From positions 4,520,896 to 4,584,895 of the forward strand of contig NC_031769.1 in the NCBI RefSeq assembly GCF_001522545.3: DNA of 64,000 nucleotides, written 5' to 3'. Made by a program: the position numbers and the translations under genes. Positions 1 through 12,695 of this stretch are shown in pieces (position 1 is the stretch's first letter; each line of letters starts with the position of its first letter). This stretch comes from Parus major. Its lineage: Eukaryota; Chordata; Aves; Passeriformes; Paridae. Under the pieces are notes generated by a model, which was not told the DNA's origin, did not search any database, and saw only the letters and a program-made list of their open reading frames with translations.

Positions 1-1580
1 AGGCAGTGGACACAGGTTTAATTGTGCCTAAACAGCACAGAAATCATGGCATGGAGGTTTGTCTTGGGGCTGCTGAGCACTGTGGTTCTGGTGGGGTTGC
101 ATCCAGCTCGGTGCTGTGCAGAGCTGGGAGCTGGTGGGTTGCAGAAGCACATGGATAACATGCTGCTGCTCACTCTGAGCAGAGACCAAGCCTGGGGTCC
201 CAGCACCACGTTCCCAGGATGCAGGAAGATGCAGATGCTTGGATGTAATAATCATAAGAAATAATCATTAAAGTTATTATAACTGATATATACTACTACT
301 ATTTATATATCAATTATTATCCTAATAATACTATTTTACTAATAATTGTGTGATCGCTTCTGGACCAATTCAAGCTGAAGGCATCACTTCCCCAAGAAAT
401 GAATGCTTTATACTCTGACTGGAAGCCAAGAAGTGGAAAAACACCGGGTTATAGCAACTTCAGAGGTAACTACAAGATAGGCTTCTATATAGAAATGGGA
501 AGCTCTTCTCCATCCACAGTCTGGTGCCCTCAAGGGACTTCCTTCAGGGCTGTGGCTTAAATCTGATGCACAGTATAGCATCTACTCCATATTTCTCTGC
601 CAGGGCTGGTTTTCTGCAGCAATATCTCTGTGCTGAATAAGCCCTTGGCTCCTCTGATGTCCTCTTGGGTGGCAGTGGCTGGGTTTGGCAGTCTGTGCTT
701 CACCAGGTTTGGCTCAGCAGGCACTGCGCTGCTGCACCGGCCATGATCTCTCCATCTGTTTGGATCTGTTCTTTCCTGGTGAGAGTTTAGTTTTCCTTGC
801 CTTAAAAGGAGACAGCCTTCACTGCTGATATATCTTCTCCCCTTGCTCCTCACTGTAGTTTTCATCAGCTGATGGCACATCTGTATTCCTGGGAAACTGA
901 GCTGTCCTTAACATCCAATTCCTCTCTGTCTCCTGCTCTGCAGGCAGTGATGTATCTTTGCCAATTTACTGAGGAATTAGCTGGGGATAAGGATCTGTGT
1001 ACACTTTATACTTTGCTTCCCAACACCCACAATTAATAATGAGCATGTCCTTTATGACCTGAGCCTTGTTTTAAGTGAATGCAAAGTATTGGCCCTTTCC
1101 TTGGTGATCCATGGCCCCTGCAGCCACGCACTGTTATCTGGAAGGATTCCAAGTGTTTTGGAGCAATGCGCTGGAATACATCACAAATGAACCAGTTTTG
1201 CTTGTCTAAGTTTTGTCTCTGGGGATTTGGGAGGGATGGCAGGGGAGGAGAGGGATGAATATTTATTAGCTTTTAATCAAAGAAAGTGCTTTCTGTAACC
1301 AGACAGGCTACTGTCTGTATCTGATCCAAGAGAGACATCAAGATCCCTGTTCTTTGCTGTGCTGCAGCTCGTGCCCCTCCGAGCTGAGCAAATGGGTTGT
1401 AATGCACTCCAAGAGGTGCCTGTCTCTGCTGAGACTTTGCTGCATCTGGATTTTCCTGGGTATGTTCACCCAGAATTCTCCTGGAAAAAACAGTTGATGG
1501 ATGAGTGGAGATGAACAGCAGAGTGCATGTGCAGTGACCCTGAGAGAGGAGGTGCATTTTGGGTAAGTTTGCACACATTT
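1..1580. other. Unique non-coding sequence
   Basis: No exon or repeat family is recognised here. Positions 262-346 are a strongly AT-rich patch of short TA/TTA/ACT runs that looks like decayed simple sequence. The only open frame worth naming is a 72-codon one beginning with ATG at 46, discussed as a finding because its first residues resemble a signal peptide. The remainder has no obvious CpG clustering or splice-site pairing. Confidence 0.5.
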
Positions 1581-1685
1581 GAGCAGCCTGGCCTAGTAGA
1601 AGGTGTCCCTGCTCATGGAAGGGGTTTGGAGCAAGATGATCTTTAAGGTCCTTTTCAGCCCAAACCATCCTGTGATTCTGTGAGT
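1581..1685 (+). mobile_element. CR1 LINE 3'-end fragment
   Basis: The stretch reads like the last 100 bp of avian CR1. It contains a 'cctggcctagtagaaggtg' block, then 'ccctgctcatgg', 'gatctttaaggtcc' and 'cccaaaccatcctg', and closes on a degraded tail (tgtgattctgtga) related to the CR1 terminal octamer ATTCTATG. CR1 elements are usually cut short at the 5' end on insertion, which explains the small size. The several mismatches from the remembered consensus suggest a moderately old copy with no coding capacity. Confidence 0.85.
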
Positions 1686-4600
1686 CAGGCAATTTGTATT
1701 CTGACTGTACATCCTGGGTATCCTGAATAACCCCTCCAGACCCCATCCTGAGCAGAGAAAAATAACACCTCTCAAGTAGAAAGGAGAGAAGATGCAAAGC
1801 AGCAGAGACCTGGAGCTGTGGAGCAGAGCTGAGCTGGGAGGAAGGGTTTAATGGAAGTGTGTTCCAGACTCAGTCCAGCTCCTGGACTGTGTGTGACAGC
1901 CTCTGTTCCTGTAGTCTTAACCTGCTGGGAGTGGGATGCAAAGTCAGTAGGGTTACACCATCCCTTGGCCTTGCACGGTGTCAGGATAAAAGGTTTGCAT
2001 CCTGCTGCTCTGTGATGCAGGAATTCTGTGCAGACCCACAAAGGGGGTTTTAAGGTGGGACCCCAGTGCTTGGTTCCTGCTTGGGTGTGCCCGCTTGAAG
2101 AGCTCCGTGTCACGAGAGGACAGGCACCAATGGGAAGCTCCAAATCTCTAAGGCAACATTCACAGTTCTGCACTAAGCCAGGCACCAGACATTCACAATG
2201 GTCTGCACTGTTAAATTGTCATCAAGCTCCTTGGCACTGCGTCCTCCTCTCCCAGAGAGGGCCTGGGGACTCTTCAAGGGCTGGCATGGGGCAGGGACCA
2301 GCCCCAGCTGTCAGCATGGCTGAGGCCACCCTGGTTAGGGTTTGGAGAGAAGAGGGTTTGGTTTGTGGGCCTGTGTTTTGCCATTTGACTGCACAACTGC
2401 TCTGAGCCCCTTTTATTCACTGGTATAAATATGGTCTCCTTGTTCAGCAAAATCCTGACAGTGAAACCAAGGGACCACATGTGCCACCCTCTTGGAAATG
2501 CAATCCCAATTAAAAACATCTGGTAGCAGCCCTGCATTTGTGAGAGGCCAAACAGAAAATGCCAACAAACCATGCTGCAGGGATCAGATGAGTTAAAGCC
2601 AGATCACCCCTGAGCAGATTGGGGCTGAGTTTTACCCTAAGAGCCTGTTGCAGGACCGAAGCCTTGGGCATGTGCTGTCTCCTTCTGCCAGACTGCTCAG
2701 GTTGCTGCCTCAGCATCTCTCACAGCTCTCCAGGCAGAGAGGGATGGGCACACCAGCACCTGTGTTACAGACCAGGAGATGAGGGGTTAAGTGCCTGGGA
2801 ACCTTTGGCACATCAGAAAAAAGATCTCCTGAATCCCAGGACAGGTGTTTGCCAGAGATTTCTCTTATTTCTCAGCTGGAATATCTACCCCACCAGTGTT
2901 CCAGCAGAGGACCTGGTGCAGCACAGCTGCAGCTTTTCAGGCTGCCTCAGATGTGGACTGAGGGCTCTCTCTGCAGCAGGAGGTCCTGGGGGTGGGAAGG
3001 GGATGTGTGTGCCCCGAGTACAAAAGAGGAAAATATTTTTCTTATTTCCCAAAGCACACTTCTGTCAGCACTCGCTCTCCCACCTAGGAAGTGTCCATGC
3101 AGGAGGTCTTCTCCTGACCAGAACAGACTGGGGACACTGACAGGGCAAAGCCTCTGAACATCTGGTATACACAAAGTCAAGCCTCTGCTTCAGAGACAGC
3201 CACACAAAAGAGCCCAGGCACTTCAGTTACACTTCATGGAGCACAATTACACTGTCCCTGATCGCTGACTCCTTTGGGCTTGCATCAGGGCAGCTGCAGA
3301 TGTCCTGCACAGACCAGCAGTGTGACAAGAACATCACTGCAGAGCTGAGAAAGGCAGGGTCACATGTCTTGAGAATGATCAGAGGGAAGCAATAAAGCAA
3401 ACTCCAGATCTGCATCAGAGCAGTGGCAAGATTTTACCCAAGGCCAGGGCAGGGGGAAATCACATTCTTGGCACTAGGAGTGCAGTGAAGGTCAAAGTAA
3501 ATTCATAATTAATGTTGCACAGTAAAAAATAAAGCAAAGCTTTCAGCATCTTGTTCTTGTGGGTTTGCCTTGAGATGCTGGTGTTTGGGATAAAGGTTTG
3601 GCAGCAGGCAGCATGGTGGGGTCCTGCTGGGATGTGCTGGAGGACACATCTCCCTTCTCCTCAAACAGCCCAAATGGATGACTGCAGACTACAACCAACA
3701 GCTCATCAGTGCCTTGCAGGAGACAGGATCAAGATCCTGAGGCTCCAAGGGCAGGTCCCACGACCCCTCAGAGCTGAGCTGTCAGCTCAGCCTGAAGATA
3801 TCCCAGAGCTCTGCTGTCTGGCTATTTGAGGAGCCCCATGCATTTGGCTTTTGTACACAGCTGGGCCAGACAATCCCTGCCCTGGCATTTGGGTGCTGCC
3901 TCAGCCTTCTCCTGCTGCCTTTCTCCCAAGCTGCCCCTCAGAGCAGCCTGTCTGCACAGCACCTTCTGCAGAGCCACACCACAGCTCATCCATCTCCTGC
4001 CAGCGCTGCTGCCTGACAGCTCTGACTAAACAGCAGCTTCCAGCCTCCTAACAAGGTCATAGGGAATCAGAGTTTTCTGGATCAGGGAAAAATGTCAGAC
4101 CCTCCTGCCCTACCACCATCCCTTTCTTTACTCCCATTTCTCTCCTTTTGTTTTTCCAGGGGGATTCAGGGGCTCTTTGCTGTGCTGCCAAGACACTCCT
4201 GTAGCAGAGAAGTGGAAAAAATCTGTGTGTTACATGAACTGATGCCGCTTTTGGAAGTTTTGGAAACAAAACTTCCCAGGGCAGAGCTTTAGCCTTTAAA
4301 GTTTTGGGAGGGCTCTCTGTGGGGGAGGTGTGAGGCTGAGGCTGTCAGCTGGGAGTGTTTACCATGGATGGGGCACGGGTCACTCCTGTGATCAGCACAG
4401 CTCATGCTCAATCCAGGTGCACATTCCCAAATGGATTTGCTTCAACCTAGGGAATCCTGCCTTTGTGCTGGGATTTCTGGAGCTTGTGCTTAGGGAGCCG
4501 GCAGGGTGTGCACATTTGGGCTGGTGATGTGAGACAGGACACCTGCAAGATTCCCATCAGGGGAGAGATGGCTCTTTAGGGAGTCTGTCCCCTGAGAGGC

Positions 4601-5042
4601 TGGGGAAGGTCTGGATCAAAGCCTGGGGGTGTGTGATAATCAGACTTTTAGGAGCTGTGATCCCACTGAAAGGCTTTTTCCTCGTGTTCAGCTGGAGGGC
4701 TCGGGCTCAGGTGTGAAATGTCAGACATGGGTGCTAAGCAATTGAAGAGGGTCTTGTAAAACACGATGGGGTTTTGCTGTTGCATTTCCTTTATGTCTCC
4801 TGTGTGGCTTAGTGTGGCTCAGGGGCCCTTTGTGACCTCACAGGCTCTGACATTTCTTAAACACATTCTCTGCACCGTCTCGGTAAGATTCTTTTGACTT
4901 CCAAATGTCTCAGGTGAAAAGTTTTATGCATAAATGTAGGCTTTCCTTGGCACTCCCTCGAGAAAAAAAAAAAAAAGAGGAGAAAAAAAATGTATATTTT
5001 GACACAGTGTTTTACCTACTTTATTCCTAAGAGGACAATTTT
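1686..5042. other. Unique non-coding sequence
   Basis: About 3.4 kb of average-composition DNA with no recognised gene or repeat. Overlapping frames of 60-173 codons occur on both strands but share no domain and look like chance. Position 4923-4934 is a 12-bp palindrome (TTTATGCATAAA) of the kind bound by POU or homeodomain proteins. A purine tract closes the interval. Confidence 0.5.
4961..4990 (+). repeat. A-rich simple repeat
   Basis: Two A-tracts of 14 and 8 bases are separated by GAGGAG. No retro-copied gene or SINE was recognised immediately upstream, so this is read as simple sequence rather than the tail of a retrocopy. Confidence 0.8.
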
Positions 5043-5240
5043 ATAGAATCACAGAATACCAGGTTGGAAGGGACTTAAAAGATGAGCTGGTTCAACCTTT
5101 CTTGGCAAAAGATGGCCCAGCTGAATCTTAAATGTGTCCAACACTGGAGAATCCAACTCTTCCCTGGGGAGATTATTCCAATGGCTGATTGTTCTCACTG
5201 GAATGGGATGAATAGGTGATACAAAACCCGAGAATAAACC
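5043..5240 (-). mobile_element. CR1 LINE 3'-end fragment
   Basis: On the plus strand the piece opens with 'tagaatcacagaat', the reverse of the CR1 octamer tail, followed by 'ccaggttggaagggac'. It then runs through a diverged segment ending in 'ccctggggagattattccaatgg', which aligns with the usual CR1 'ccctgggcagcctgttccaatg' block. The element lies on the minus strand and is 5'-truncated. Divergence is higher than in the copy at 51.8 kb, so this looks like an older subfamily. Confidence 0.85.
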
Positions 5241-6760
5241 AAATCAAATGCTGTAAAACACTTCATTCCTCAGGGAACAACAATCCCTCCCAGTGACCCA
5301 GAGGCAGCAGCACATCCTCTGTCTGTGGAGGGCAGAAGAACATTAGAAATGCAGGGCATGTACAGGCAGCAGGGCATTAATCATCCCCAGGGGATTTACA
5401 GACAATCCCCATGGTGAGGAAGAGGCATCAGATCAACCAGGGAAGGATTGAGGCAGGACACAGCCGGAGCTGGAGCAGAATGACCCCTCCCTCTCGCATC
5501 AGAGACTGCTTTGTGGACAGGCTGGTATCAGTCCCACCAAGCAGGCACAGGACAGCACTGGGCAGTCCCAAAAAAAGCTTTTCTCTGGCCTGACCAGCAA
5601 GATTTCATCACTTGTCATCTAGCCCTCTGCGAGTTCTCACGCTGTGTCACTGGCACAGCGGCTGCAGCGGGAGCCTCAGCAGGGAAATGTTAATGAAAAT
5701 CATCTATCAAAGGCAGGGCAGGACTCGAGGCAGATAGATGAGGGCACTGAGAGTGAGACTGTGCTTCCAAGTGTGGGAGCTGCTGGGGGAAGCCTTTGCA
5801 AGAAGCCTTGTTTTCACTGCAAGTCTCTTGTCCTCCTAGCCCACACCTGGATGGAGGGGACAGGCCCTCCAAGCAGCAGGGTTTGGTGGTGGTGGGTTTA
5901 GGGTTGGACGCTCACCTGTTTCCCAGCTGAAGGGGTGGGGGAGAATATTCCCATCTCTGAGGGCATGGCTCATGCAGGAGAGATTTGGCCTCCAGTTCCC
6001 TGAATTCCTCTATCTATCCCACAATAAATTAATCACTTGGGTAGAAATGTAAATGTAGCCCAGGGGTGGTTGGAGAGCTCCTCCCTGAGGGGCAGCAAGA
6101 ATCCTCAGTCTTCTGCTGGGAAGGGAAGGGTGCAGATGATAGAGCAAGTCAGGCACTGCAGCCCATGGTTTTTCTTGGCATGGGGTGGATTGGCACCCAG
6201 CAGTGAACAGACCCAAATCTGAGGTCACTGATCCTTTCTGCAGCCTTGAACCCTCCTCAAAGGGGTCTCAAAACCTTGTGTGGATCATACAGTTCTGTTC
6301 AGAGAGCCTTTATTTGGGGAAGTAAAGGTGTTTTTCATACCTGTGGGGCCTTACCTGCCTTCCTCCCACCAGATCTGTACCTGGGCATTCCTCGGTTTCT
6401 TTCAGCAGGAGTGAGGTCCTGCAACCTCTACATCCCCTGTGAGCTTCTGGATGTCCCCTGCTGGCTCTGCAGCCTCCCAGACTGAGGTTCAAGCAGCCAT
6501 GAAGGCCCTGACTCTGCCCCAAATCCTATGCTGAATTTAACAAAATGTGGTTGAAATCATAAAGACTAAGCCTTGCCAGCCCCCATGATGAGGTTTCACC
6601 ACGATGGTAAAGTTTCAGCAGATCTTTTCCATAGGAAAATGGTCCTCACCCCCAGGCTGCACAATCTGCATTCTAAGGCTCTTCACCCAGAAGTGTCTGT
6701 GTTTTCAGTGCCACCTTGACATAGCTTTGGGGAGGAAACTTAAAAAATAGTCTTTTTTAT

Positions 6761-6778
6761 CTTCTTCTTCTTCTTCTT
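6761..6778 (+). repeat. (CTT)6 microsatellite
   Basis: Six perfect CTT units followed by a short T-run. It is short and probably of low polymorphism. Confidence 0.85.
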
Positions 6779-7008
6779 TTTGTTCTGACAAGCAATTGTA
6801 CTTTTCTGAATTCAAAGGGGGTTTCAGGTAAAATGAAAATTTCCTTAGAAAATGTCAGCTTTGGTAGAAATGTTTTAATACTTTTGAAAACAACAAGCTT
6901 AAAAACACAGGGTTTTTCCGTTCTCTTTCCTCCTCACTTTCTCCCAAAACCAGGTGGGCAGGGAGGGGGAGGAAGATAGAACATTTTCTGTTCTCTTTTT
7001 CTTAAAAG

Positions 7009-7033
7009 AAAAAAAAAAAAGAGAGAGAGAAAA
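7009..7033 (+). repeat. Poly-A / (GA)5 simple repeat
   Basis: A run of about twelve A is followed directly by five GA units. No element boundary is recognised next to it. Confidence 0.8.
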
Positions 7034-9232
7034 TTAACACATTGCCAAGAATTTTTTTATTATTTTGTACAGAGCAGGTTTGTTGTTTTTTTTCCATGGA
7101 AAAAGACCATCTTTTTTAAACCAGCTTCAGTTGCTGTTTTTCTATAATTATATCCCAAAGTCTGGGAACTAGGGCAGAGGAGGCAGTGAGTAGAGAAAGC
7201 ACTACAGTGTAGACAGCCCATGTAGCAAGCACTTTGTGGGATTTTGCCACTGTCCTGTCTCAGCCATATGGCACATGGGGCTTGTTCCAGGGTTAACACT
7301 GCCTCTTTTCCTTTTAAACATCCATCAGGTTTTATACCATTTTGCTGAAAGTTGTAAAGAAGGAAGGAAAAAGATCATGTAGCTGCCATTAGGATGAACT
7401 ATCTAATTAGTGTGCAAAAGCACTTGCCTCCTGGAGGGAGAATGAATTAAATGACCTGCGGCAAAGGGTGATTCATTTCTGCTCTGCTCTTGCATTTCCC
7501 CTCTCGTGACATGAATCACTTGTCCACCAGCCTGTGCAGGGAGGAGGGCAGAGCTCCTTCATCAGCCTGTGGGGCCAGGCTGAAGGACTCAGACCCAAAC
7601 CATCATGAGCAGCCAGCCAGGTTCCCTCTTCTTTAGCGAGGAAGATATTTATTCAGGTCTCATGTAGTCTTCCCACGACTTTTTGCCTTGTGGAGAGAGT
7701 ATAACACCTCTCATGGGATACCAGCTCTGACTGGAACATCCCCAGAGCATTTGTCTCTCACCCAAGAGGCTTCTCTGCTCTTTGCTGGTGTCTCTGGGCT
7801 TGTGTTGCTTCTTGTGCCTCCCTCCTCTCCCTGCCCGCCTGCATTCACGAGCTGGTGGCAACCTCACGTCTTTGTGGACTGGTAGTCAAATGGCCAAAAT
7901 TGCTCAAGGGTTTTGGAAGTTTTTGGAAAAGCCAGGTCTGAGATGTGCACAGACAGGCACTAGAGTCACAGAAACCTCATTCCCCCAGAGAACCAGACCA
8001 AAACTCTTCCTAAGGCTGTATGAAGCCTCTGGAAAGGTCTTGAGGCGGTTTTAATGCAGTGCTGCCCTGACATGACTTCCCAAAGCAGAAATTGAAGACA
8101 AACTCTCATCAGTGCCTTCTTCTACCCTATGAGGTTGGTGATAGGAGCAGAGGAATTCCCTGATTCTTTGCAGCATTCAGCCCTTTCCCCTGGAGCAGGC
8201 TGATATCCATGTCATTCCCCCAAACACAGACAGACTCTGGACCATAAGTTTGACTCAGAGAAAAACCCCAGCCAGCTTCCTCCACAGGACTGGTGTGAGC
8301 AGTGACCACCTTCCTCCACAACCTGTATGGAAAAGGGTGCTCAGACACTGCCTGAACCACACCAGAAGTTACAGGGATATTTTAACCTTCTTCTGAGTGA
8401 GAAATTAACTGTTCACTGGAGCAGTGTAGGGTTTAACAGGGAAAGTCCAGGTCCTTCGCTGTTTGGTGAGGTTGAGTCTCGTTTTTACTGTCTCAAACCA
8501 GGAATGATTTGGGTGGGAGTGACTGTCCATGGGGTGGACTTGGGCAGAAGATCTTGGAAAAACTTTTTAGGAACCAATGAAGCTCAGTACCTCACAAATC
8601 TCCATCTGACCTCTGTTTCCTGCATACCCACAATCACTGGTTTGACCAGGACACACTTGGAGTCCTGGTCAGACTTGTCTGAGCTCCTCTCCTTTTGCTG
8701 AAAATATTTCTCTGTTTGCAAATATTGCTGTTTCTGAGGAATCCTGTTCTGCTGATGTGCAATGCCTGTAGATTTGGCCATCATGGAAAACTGGGCTGGT
8801 CTTCTGCTTTAATCTGCTGCCTTTGTATCACGGGTGACGAAAAAAGGCACTTAGAAAGGACATGGGAATGCAATTAGTAGCTAAAACACACTCTGTCAGA
8901 GGAAAAATTTGAAATATGTCACCACCAGAGTCGGGCAAAAAAAAATGCTGTTGTGTCTTTGGTTAATTTTCCTTTGTTCTTGTTGAAAAAATATTTATGG
9001 TAGACAAAAATTGCATATTTCTGAAATATCCAGATGGATGTTTCTACAGCTACTAATTCAAACTTTTGAATGGACTTGATCTTCATACTCTAAAGACGCA
9101 AAATTCCCTGTTGTTTAAAGGAATTTTTCATCTGTCCTCTCAGCTCCAGGAAAACTCCCAGACTTCTGGGCAAAACAAGGGTTTTTCTTCATTTTCCCAC
9201 CAAAGCTGATCCAGTTGTATAAGAGCCTTAAA

Positions 9233-9420
9233 TCATAGAATCATAGAATAATATCACAGAATCCTAGAATGGCTTGGGTTGGAAGAGACCTTAAATATAA
9301 TCTAGTTCCAACAACCCCACCATGGGCAAGGGTGACACTGATTAGATCAGTTATCCCAGGGCCCCAGCAAACCTTAAACACTTCCAGGGATGGGGCATGT
9401 CTGTGGGAGCATGGACACTG
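9233..9420 (-). mobile_element. CR1 LINE 3' end with octamer tail
   Basis: The plus strand begins with several imperfect copies of the reversed CR1 tail octamer (CATAGAAT / CACAGAAT / CTAGAAT). It continues 'ggcttgggttggaagagacc', 'ctagttccaacaacccc', 'ccatgggcaagggtgac' and 'cacttccagggatggggcat'. This is the canonical CR1 3' UTR in reverse orientation. About four tail units are visible, so the 3' end is intact and the 5' part is missing. It is one of the less diverged copies in the window. Confidence 0.93.
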
Positions 9421-12295
9421 AGCTGGAAACCTGCATGGGGGTGCTCAGCCACAGGGGATGGGTGATGGTGTTTCATTTCACTGAACAGAGTCACATTTTG
9501 GGACTGCAGAAAGATGAGTGCTTCCCTCAGCTTGTCCATGACCCCAGTGAAAGGCTGAAACTGCAAGGTCATTAACTTGCAATTCCCAGGTGTTTCTTGA
9601 AGAGATTTCTTACTTGTTAACAGCTTCCCTGATTAAATACTGACATTTCCATTTCTGTCTGTAAAGCAGGTGTGAGTTCAGCCCCAGGGTACAAGGAATG
9701 AGAGAGGACTCCAGGTTTTGACCTTCAGGCAGTGGTGCTGGCACCGGGTGAGGGATGGGGATGGTGACTTGGGGAGGCAGCTGGTACTTGGTGTGAAACC
9801 AACCCCCAAAAAGTGCCCATCTCCAACCTGCCTGGCTCCAACCAGACAACTCTTGAGGGCTCCAGATGGGATCCCGCCAGCCCAACAGGCTCAGCTTGGC
9901 CAGCCTCAGCCTGCCCCTTTCTTCTGACTCAATCGACCTTGCCAAACAGCCATCGCTTCCCTCGAACATCAGAGGTCTTCATTAAAGCCTGTCAATCACA
10001 CGGCCTCATTCCCCTGATGTGTGACAGGGGGCATCGGGGATCCCCAGCCTGCCGTGGGAGGTCAGCCTGGTTTCCTGGGGGGAACCATTCATGTCATGCC
10101 ACTTCCAATTTAGGATGTGCTCTTGGAGGCAGCGAGGTGGAAGGGGAGCTCGTTCCAAGGCTGTGAGGCAGGTGTTGCAGCTGTAAGACCCCCGTGCTGT
10201 CAAAAGCTGCTGGCTGAAACAGCCCCCATGTGTGAAAAGGCAGCCTTTCCCCCCCTAGCCTGGTGGCACATGCCCAGATGGGGAAGTGGTCTTCAGCCTC
10301 TGTCAGCTCCACTCACATCAGTCATGTCTCGTTGGGTCCTCTGACAGATGGAAACGGGCAGGACCCATCGCAACCGCTCCCCGTCAGCCCGGGGCTGTGT
10401 CCGCAGAGATTTCACGTCAGGAGCTCACCTGCTGTGTTCCCTCCAGCACCCAGACACAGGAGGTTTGTCTTCCTCTCAGGAATGTAGGATGTTCCCAGAC
10501 AGCTGATTGCCACATCAGCTGGCACAGGGCGCTACGTGAAGGAATGGTTGTAGTGACCATCCCTCCCTCTCTTTGTGATTCAGGACTGAGATCCAGCCTA
10601 GAGGCTTTGCAGTGCTGGTGGGCAGCAAAAGCTGTGTCTACTGTAAGCTCCAGAGCAGTTCTTCCTCCCCCAGTTGGTATCTACAAGCATGGTGTGGCAC
10701 AGGGGACCTCTCTGTGTCCTATTCACAAAACTGATTCCTGTGGAAGCTGCTGTTTCCAGAACCCAGGAAGGGCTGCGAGTACAGGGAAGGTTTTGGGCAG
10801 GTTAAGGACAGTCTCTGCACAAGGACATATCACCCACTTGGCAGTGGGCTGTGGTGTCATGGGGACAGCTGAGTACAGGATCTGAATGCCTGGGCTGTTC
10901 TCTGAGATGAAACTGAAGAAGGGTTTCTCCTCTTGTGTGTTTAATTAAGAAAGACTCATTCTTCCCGTAAAATCCTTTCCATTCAAACACACTCCTTGCA
11001 ACAGGTCTGTGGTGCCAGATGCTGATTTAATACATGTGCAGGAGAATCCTGACCTTAGTGCAGGTCTCTTTTTTTCTCCCTTGCTGGAGGAAATGCTTGC
11101 AAGTAATGTACCATGTTACAGCCACAATAATGTTTAATGGTTGTGTCCTGTGACTGAGGTTAATGACTAGTTAGGGAAGCTTTTACACTGAGGAGTAAAA
11201 AAATGTATAAAATAAAGCTGACAAGGAGCAAGAAAGAGGATAATGACAGATTCCAGCAGTTGCCTACCCCAAACTTCAGTCCCAAGGAGGTGGATATTGT
11301 AAAAGCCAACCCAGCAAGCCTTTCTCAGGGCATTGACTTTGCTAAATATTTGGGAGGATGAGCAAGACATGGAGCTCTGTGCATGGACCCTGCTGCAGAC
11401 AGGTGAGAATCTTCTGCTACAAGCAGACCTAGATGTATTTCTTTGGTACCCCATGGACTCTCAGAGGTTCCCAGAGCCCTACCTTGAGCCTGGTGCAGAA
11501 AACCAAGCCTCTCCAAATGCCTCACAGTGATGCTGAGCAAGCCATCCTTGGTGGGTCACTCTGTCTCCTCCTTGTGTGCCTTCAGCATGGCTTGAGAGCT
11601 CAGGTCTCCTCTGAAGGGTCACACAAACTTCATGGAAATGCTCACCTGAGTCACAGATCGCTGATGCTGGTCCCCAGGAGGAGACTGAGTCTTTTTGCTG
11701 GCTTCAGACCAGCCCTGCACCAGGGGTTTTCTGTCAAGCCTCACCCTCCTTATGGTCCCCTCTCCCAGCTGAACTTCCAGTGTTCTGTAGCCAGACTCCA
11801 TTTATCTGTCTGTGGTTGCATGCTTGCCTCCCCACACTCCCTTTTTTTCCTACAGTTGTTACTAAAAGGGCTTTTTTTTCCTTTCTCCTTTCTTCTTAAT
11901 GATTTGCTGCGTATAAAAAAAAATAAAGGCCCCTGCTGTGCCTGTACTGGTGATAAATGAGAGCCAAGGGAGAAGCCAAGGCTGGTGGGTGACCCAGGTC
12001 TCTCCTTTCCCAAGCTCTGAGCTGTGCCCAGTGTGCCAGCTGTGGGGCACTGCCCTCCCAGCTGCTCCAGATGTGAAAACCCCTCCATCACTGCCTGATC
12101 CCCTGGGGCAGGCACAGGGTTGGTCTCCAGAGTGGGAAGAAAGGGCTGAGAAAGGGAGAAGCCATCTCTGCTCTGTTGTGGGCTTGCTGGCTGGCTCCAG
12201 AGGCAGATCCAAATCAAAGTGGCATTGAGGTTTAGTTCCAGCGGGCAGCTAAGTACCACACAGCTGCTTGCTCACATTCCCCACTGCTGGTGGGG
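9421..12295. other. Unique non-coding sequence
   Basis: No gene is recognised. The sub-block 9935-10065 has higher CpG content than its surroundings and holds a perfect PBX/PREP-type motif at 9989-9998 and a MEIS-type TGACAG at 10022-10027. A T-rich stretch at 11845-11925 with short A-runs is simple sequence. The remainder has no splice-paired open frame I would support. Confidence 0.5.
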
Positions 12296-12299
12296 GTAG

Positions 12300-12395
12300 A
12301 AGAAATGGAAAAAAAAGGTGAAATTCATGGGTTGGTATAAGACTCTTTAATAATTGAAATAAAAAAAAATGTAATAACAATAAGGTGTCTAGTTA
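12300..12395. mobile_element. Possible left part of an ERV/LTR composite
   Basis: This AT-rich stretch with A-runs ends at the first assembly gap. Its composition and the ERV-like sequence on the other side of the gap suggest it belongs to the same insertion. I recognise no diagnostic motif in it, so the call rests on position. Confidence 0.25.
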
Positions 12396-12695
12396 NNNNN
12401 NNNNNNNNNNNNNNNNNNNNNNNNNNNNNNNNNNNNNNNNNNNNNNNNNNNNNNNNNNNNNNNNNNNNNNNNNNNNNNNNNNNNNNNNNNNNNNNNNNNN
12501 NNNNNNNNNNNNNNNNNNNNNNNNNNNNNNNNNNNNNNNNNNNNNNNNNNNNNNNNNNNNNNNNNNNNNNNNNNNNNNNNNNNNNNNNNNNNNNNNNNNN
12601 NNNNNNNNNNNNNNNNNNNNNNNNNNNNNNNNNNNNNNNNNNNNNNNNNNNNNNNNNNNNNNNNNNNNNNNNNNNNNNNNNNNNNNNNNNNNNNN
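12396..12695. other. Assembly gap, 300 N
   Basis: Exactly 300 undetermined bases. Open frames drawn through it are meaningless. It abuts retrovirus-like sequence on its right, so a repeat that could not be assembled is the likely cause. Confidence 0.99.

Larger units (their letters stand above)
5241..9232. other. Unique non-coding sequence with short simple repeats
   Basis: Four kilobases with no recognised exon. Simple repeats are (CTT)6 at 6761-6778 and a poly-A plus (GA)5 tract at 7009-7033. The part from about 6.7 to 7.4 kb and the part from 8.9 to 9.2 kb are AT-rich and free of repeats, which is compatible with conserved non-coding DNA, but conservation cannot be seen from one sequence. 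Confidence 0.5.
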
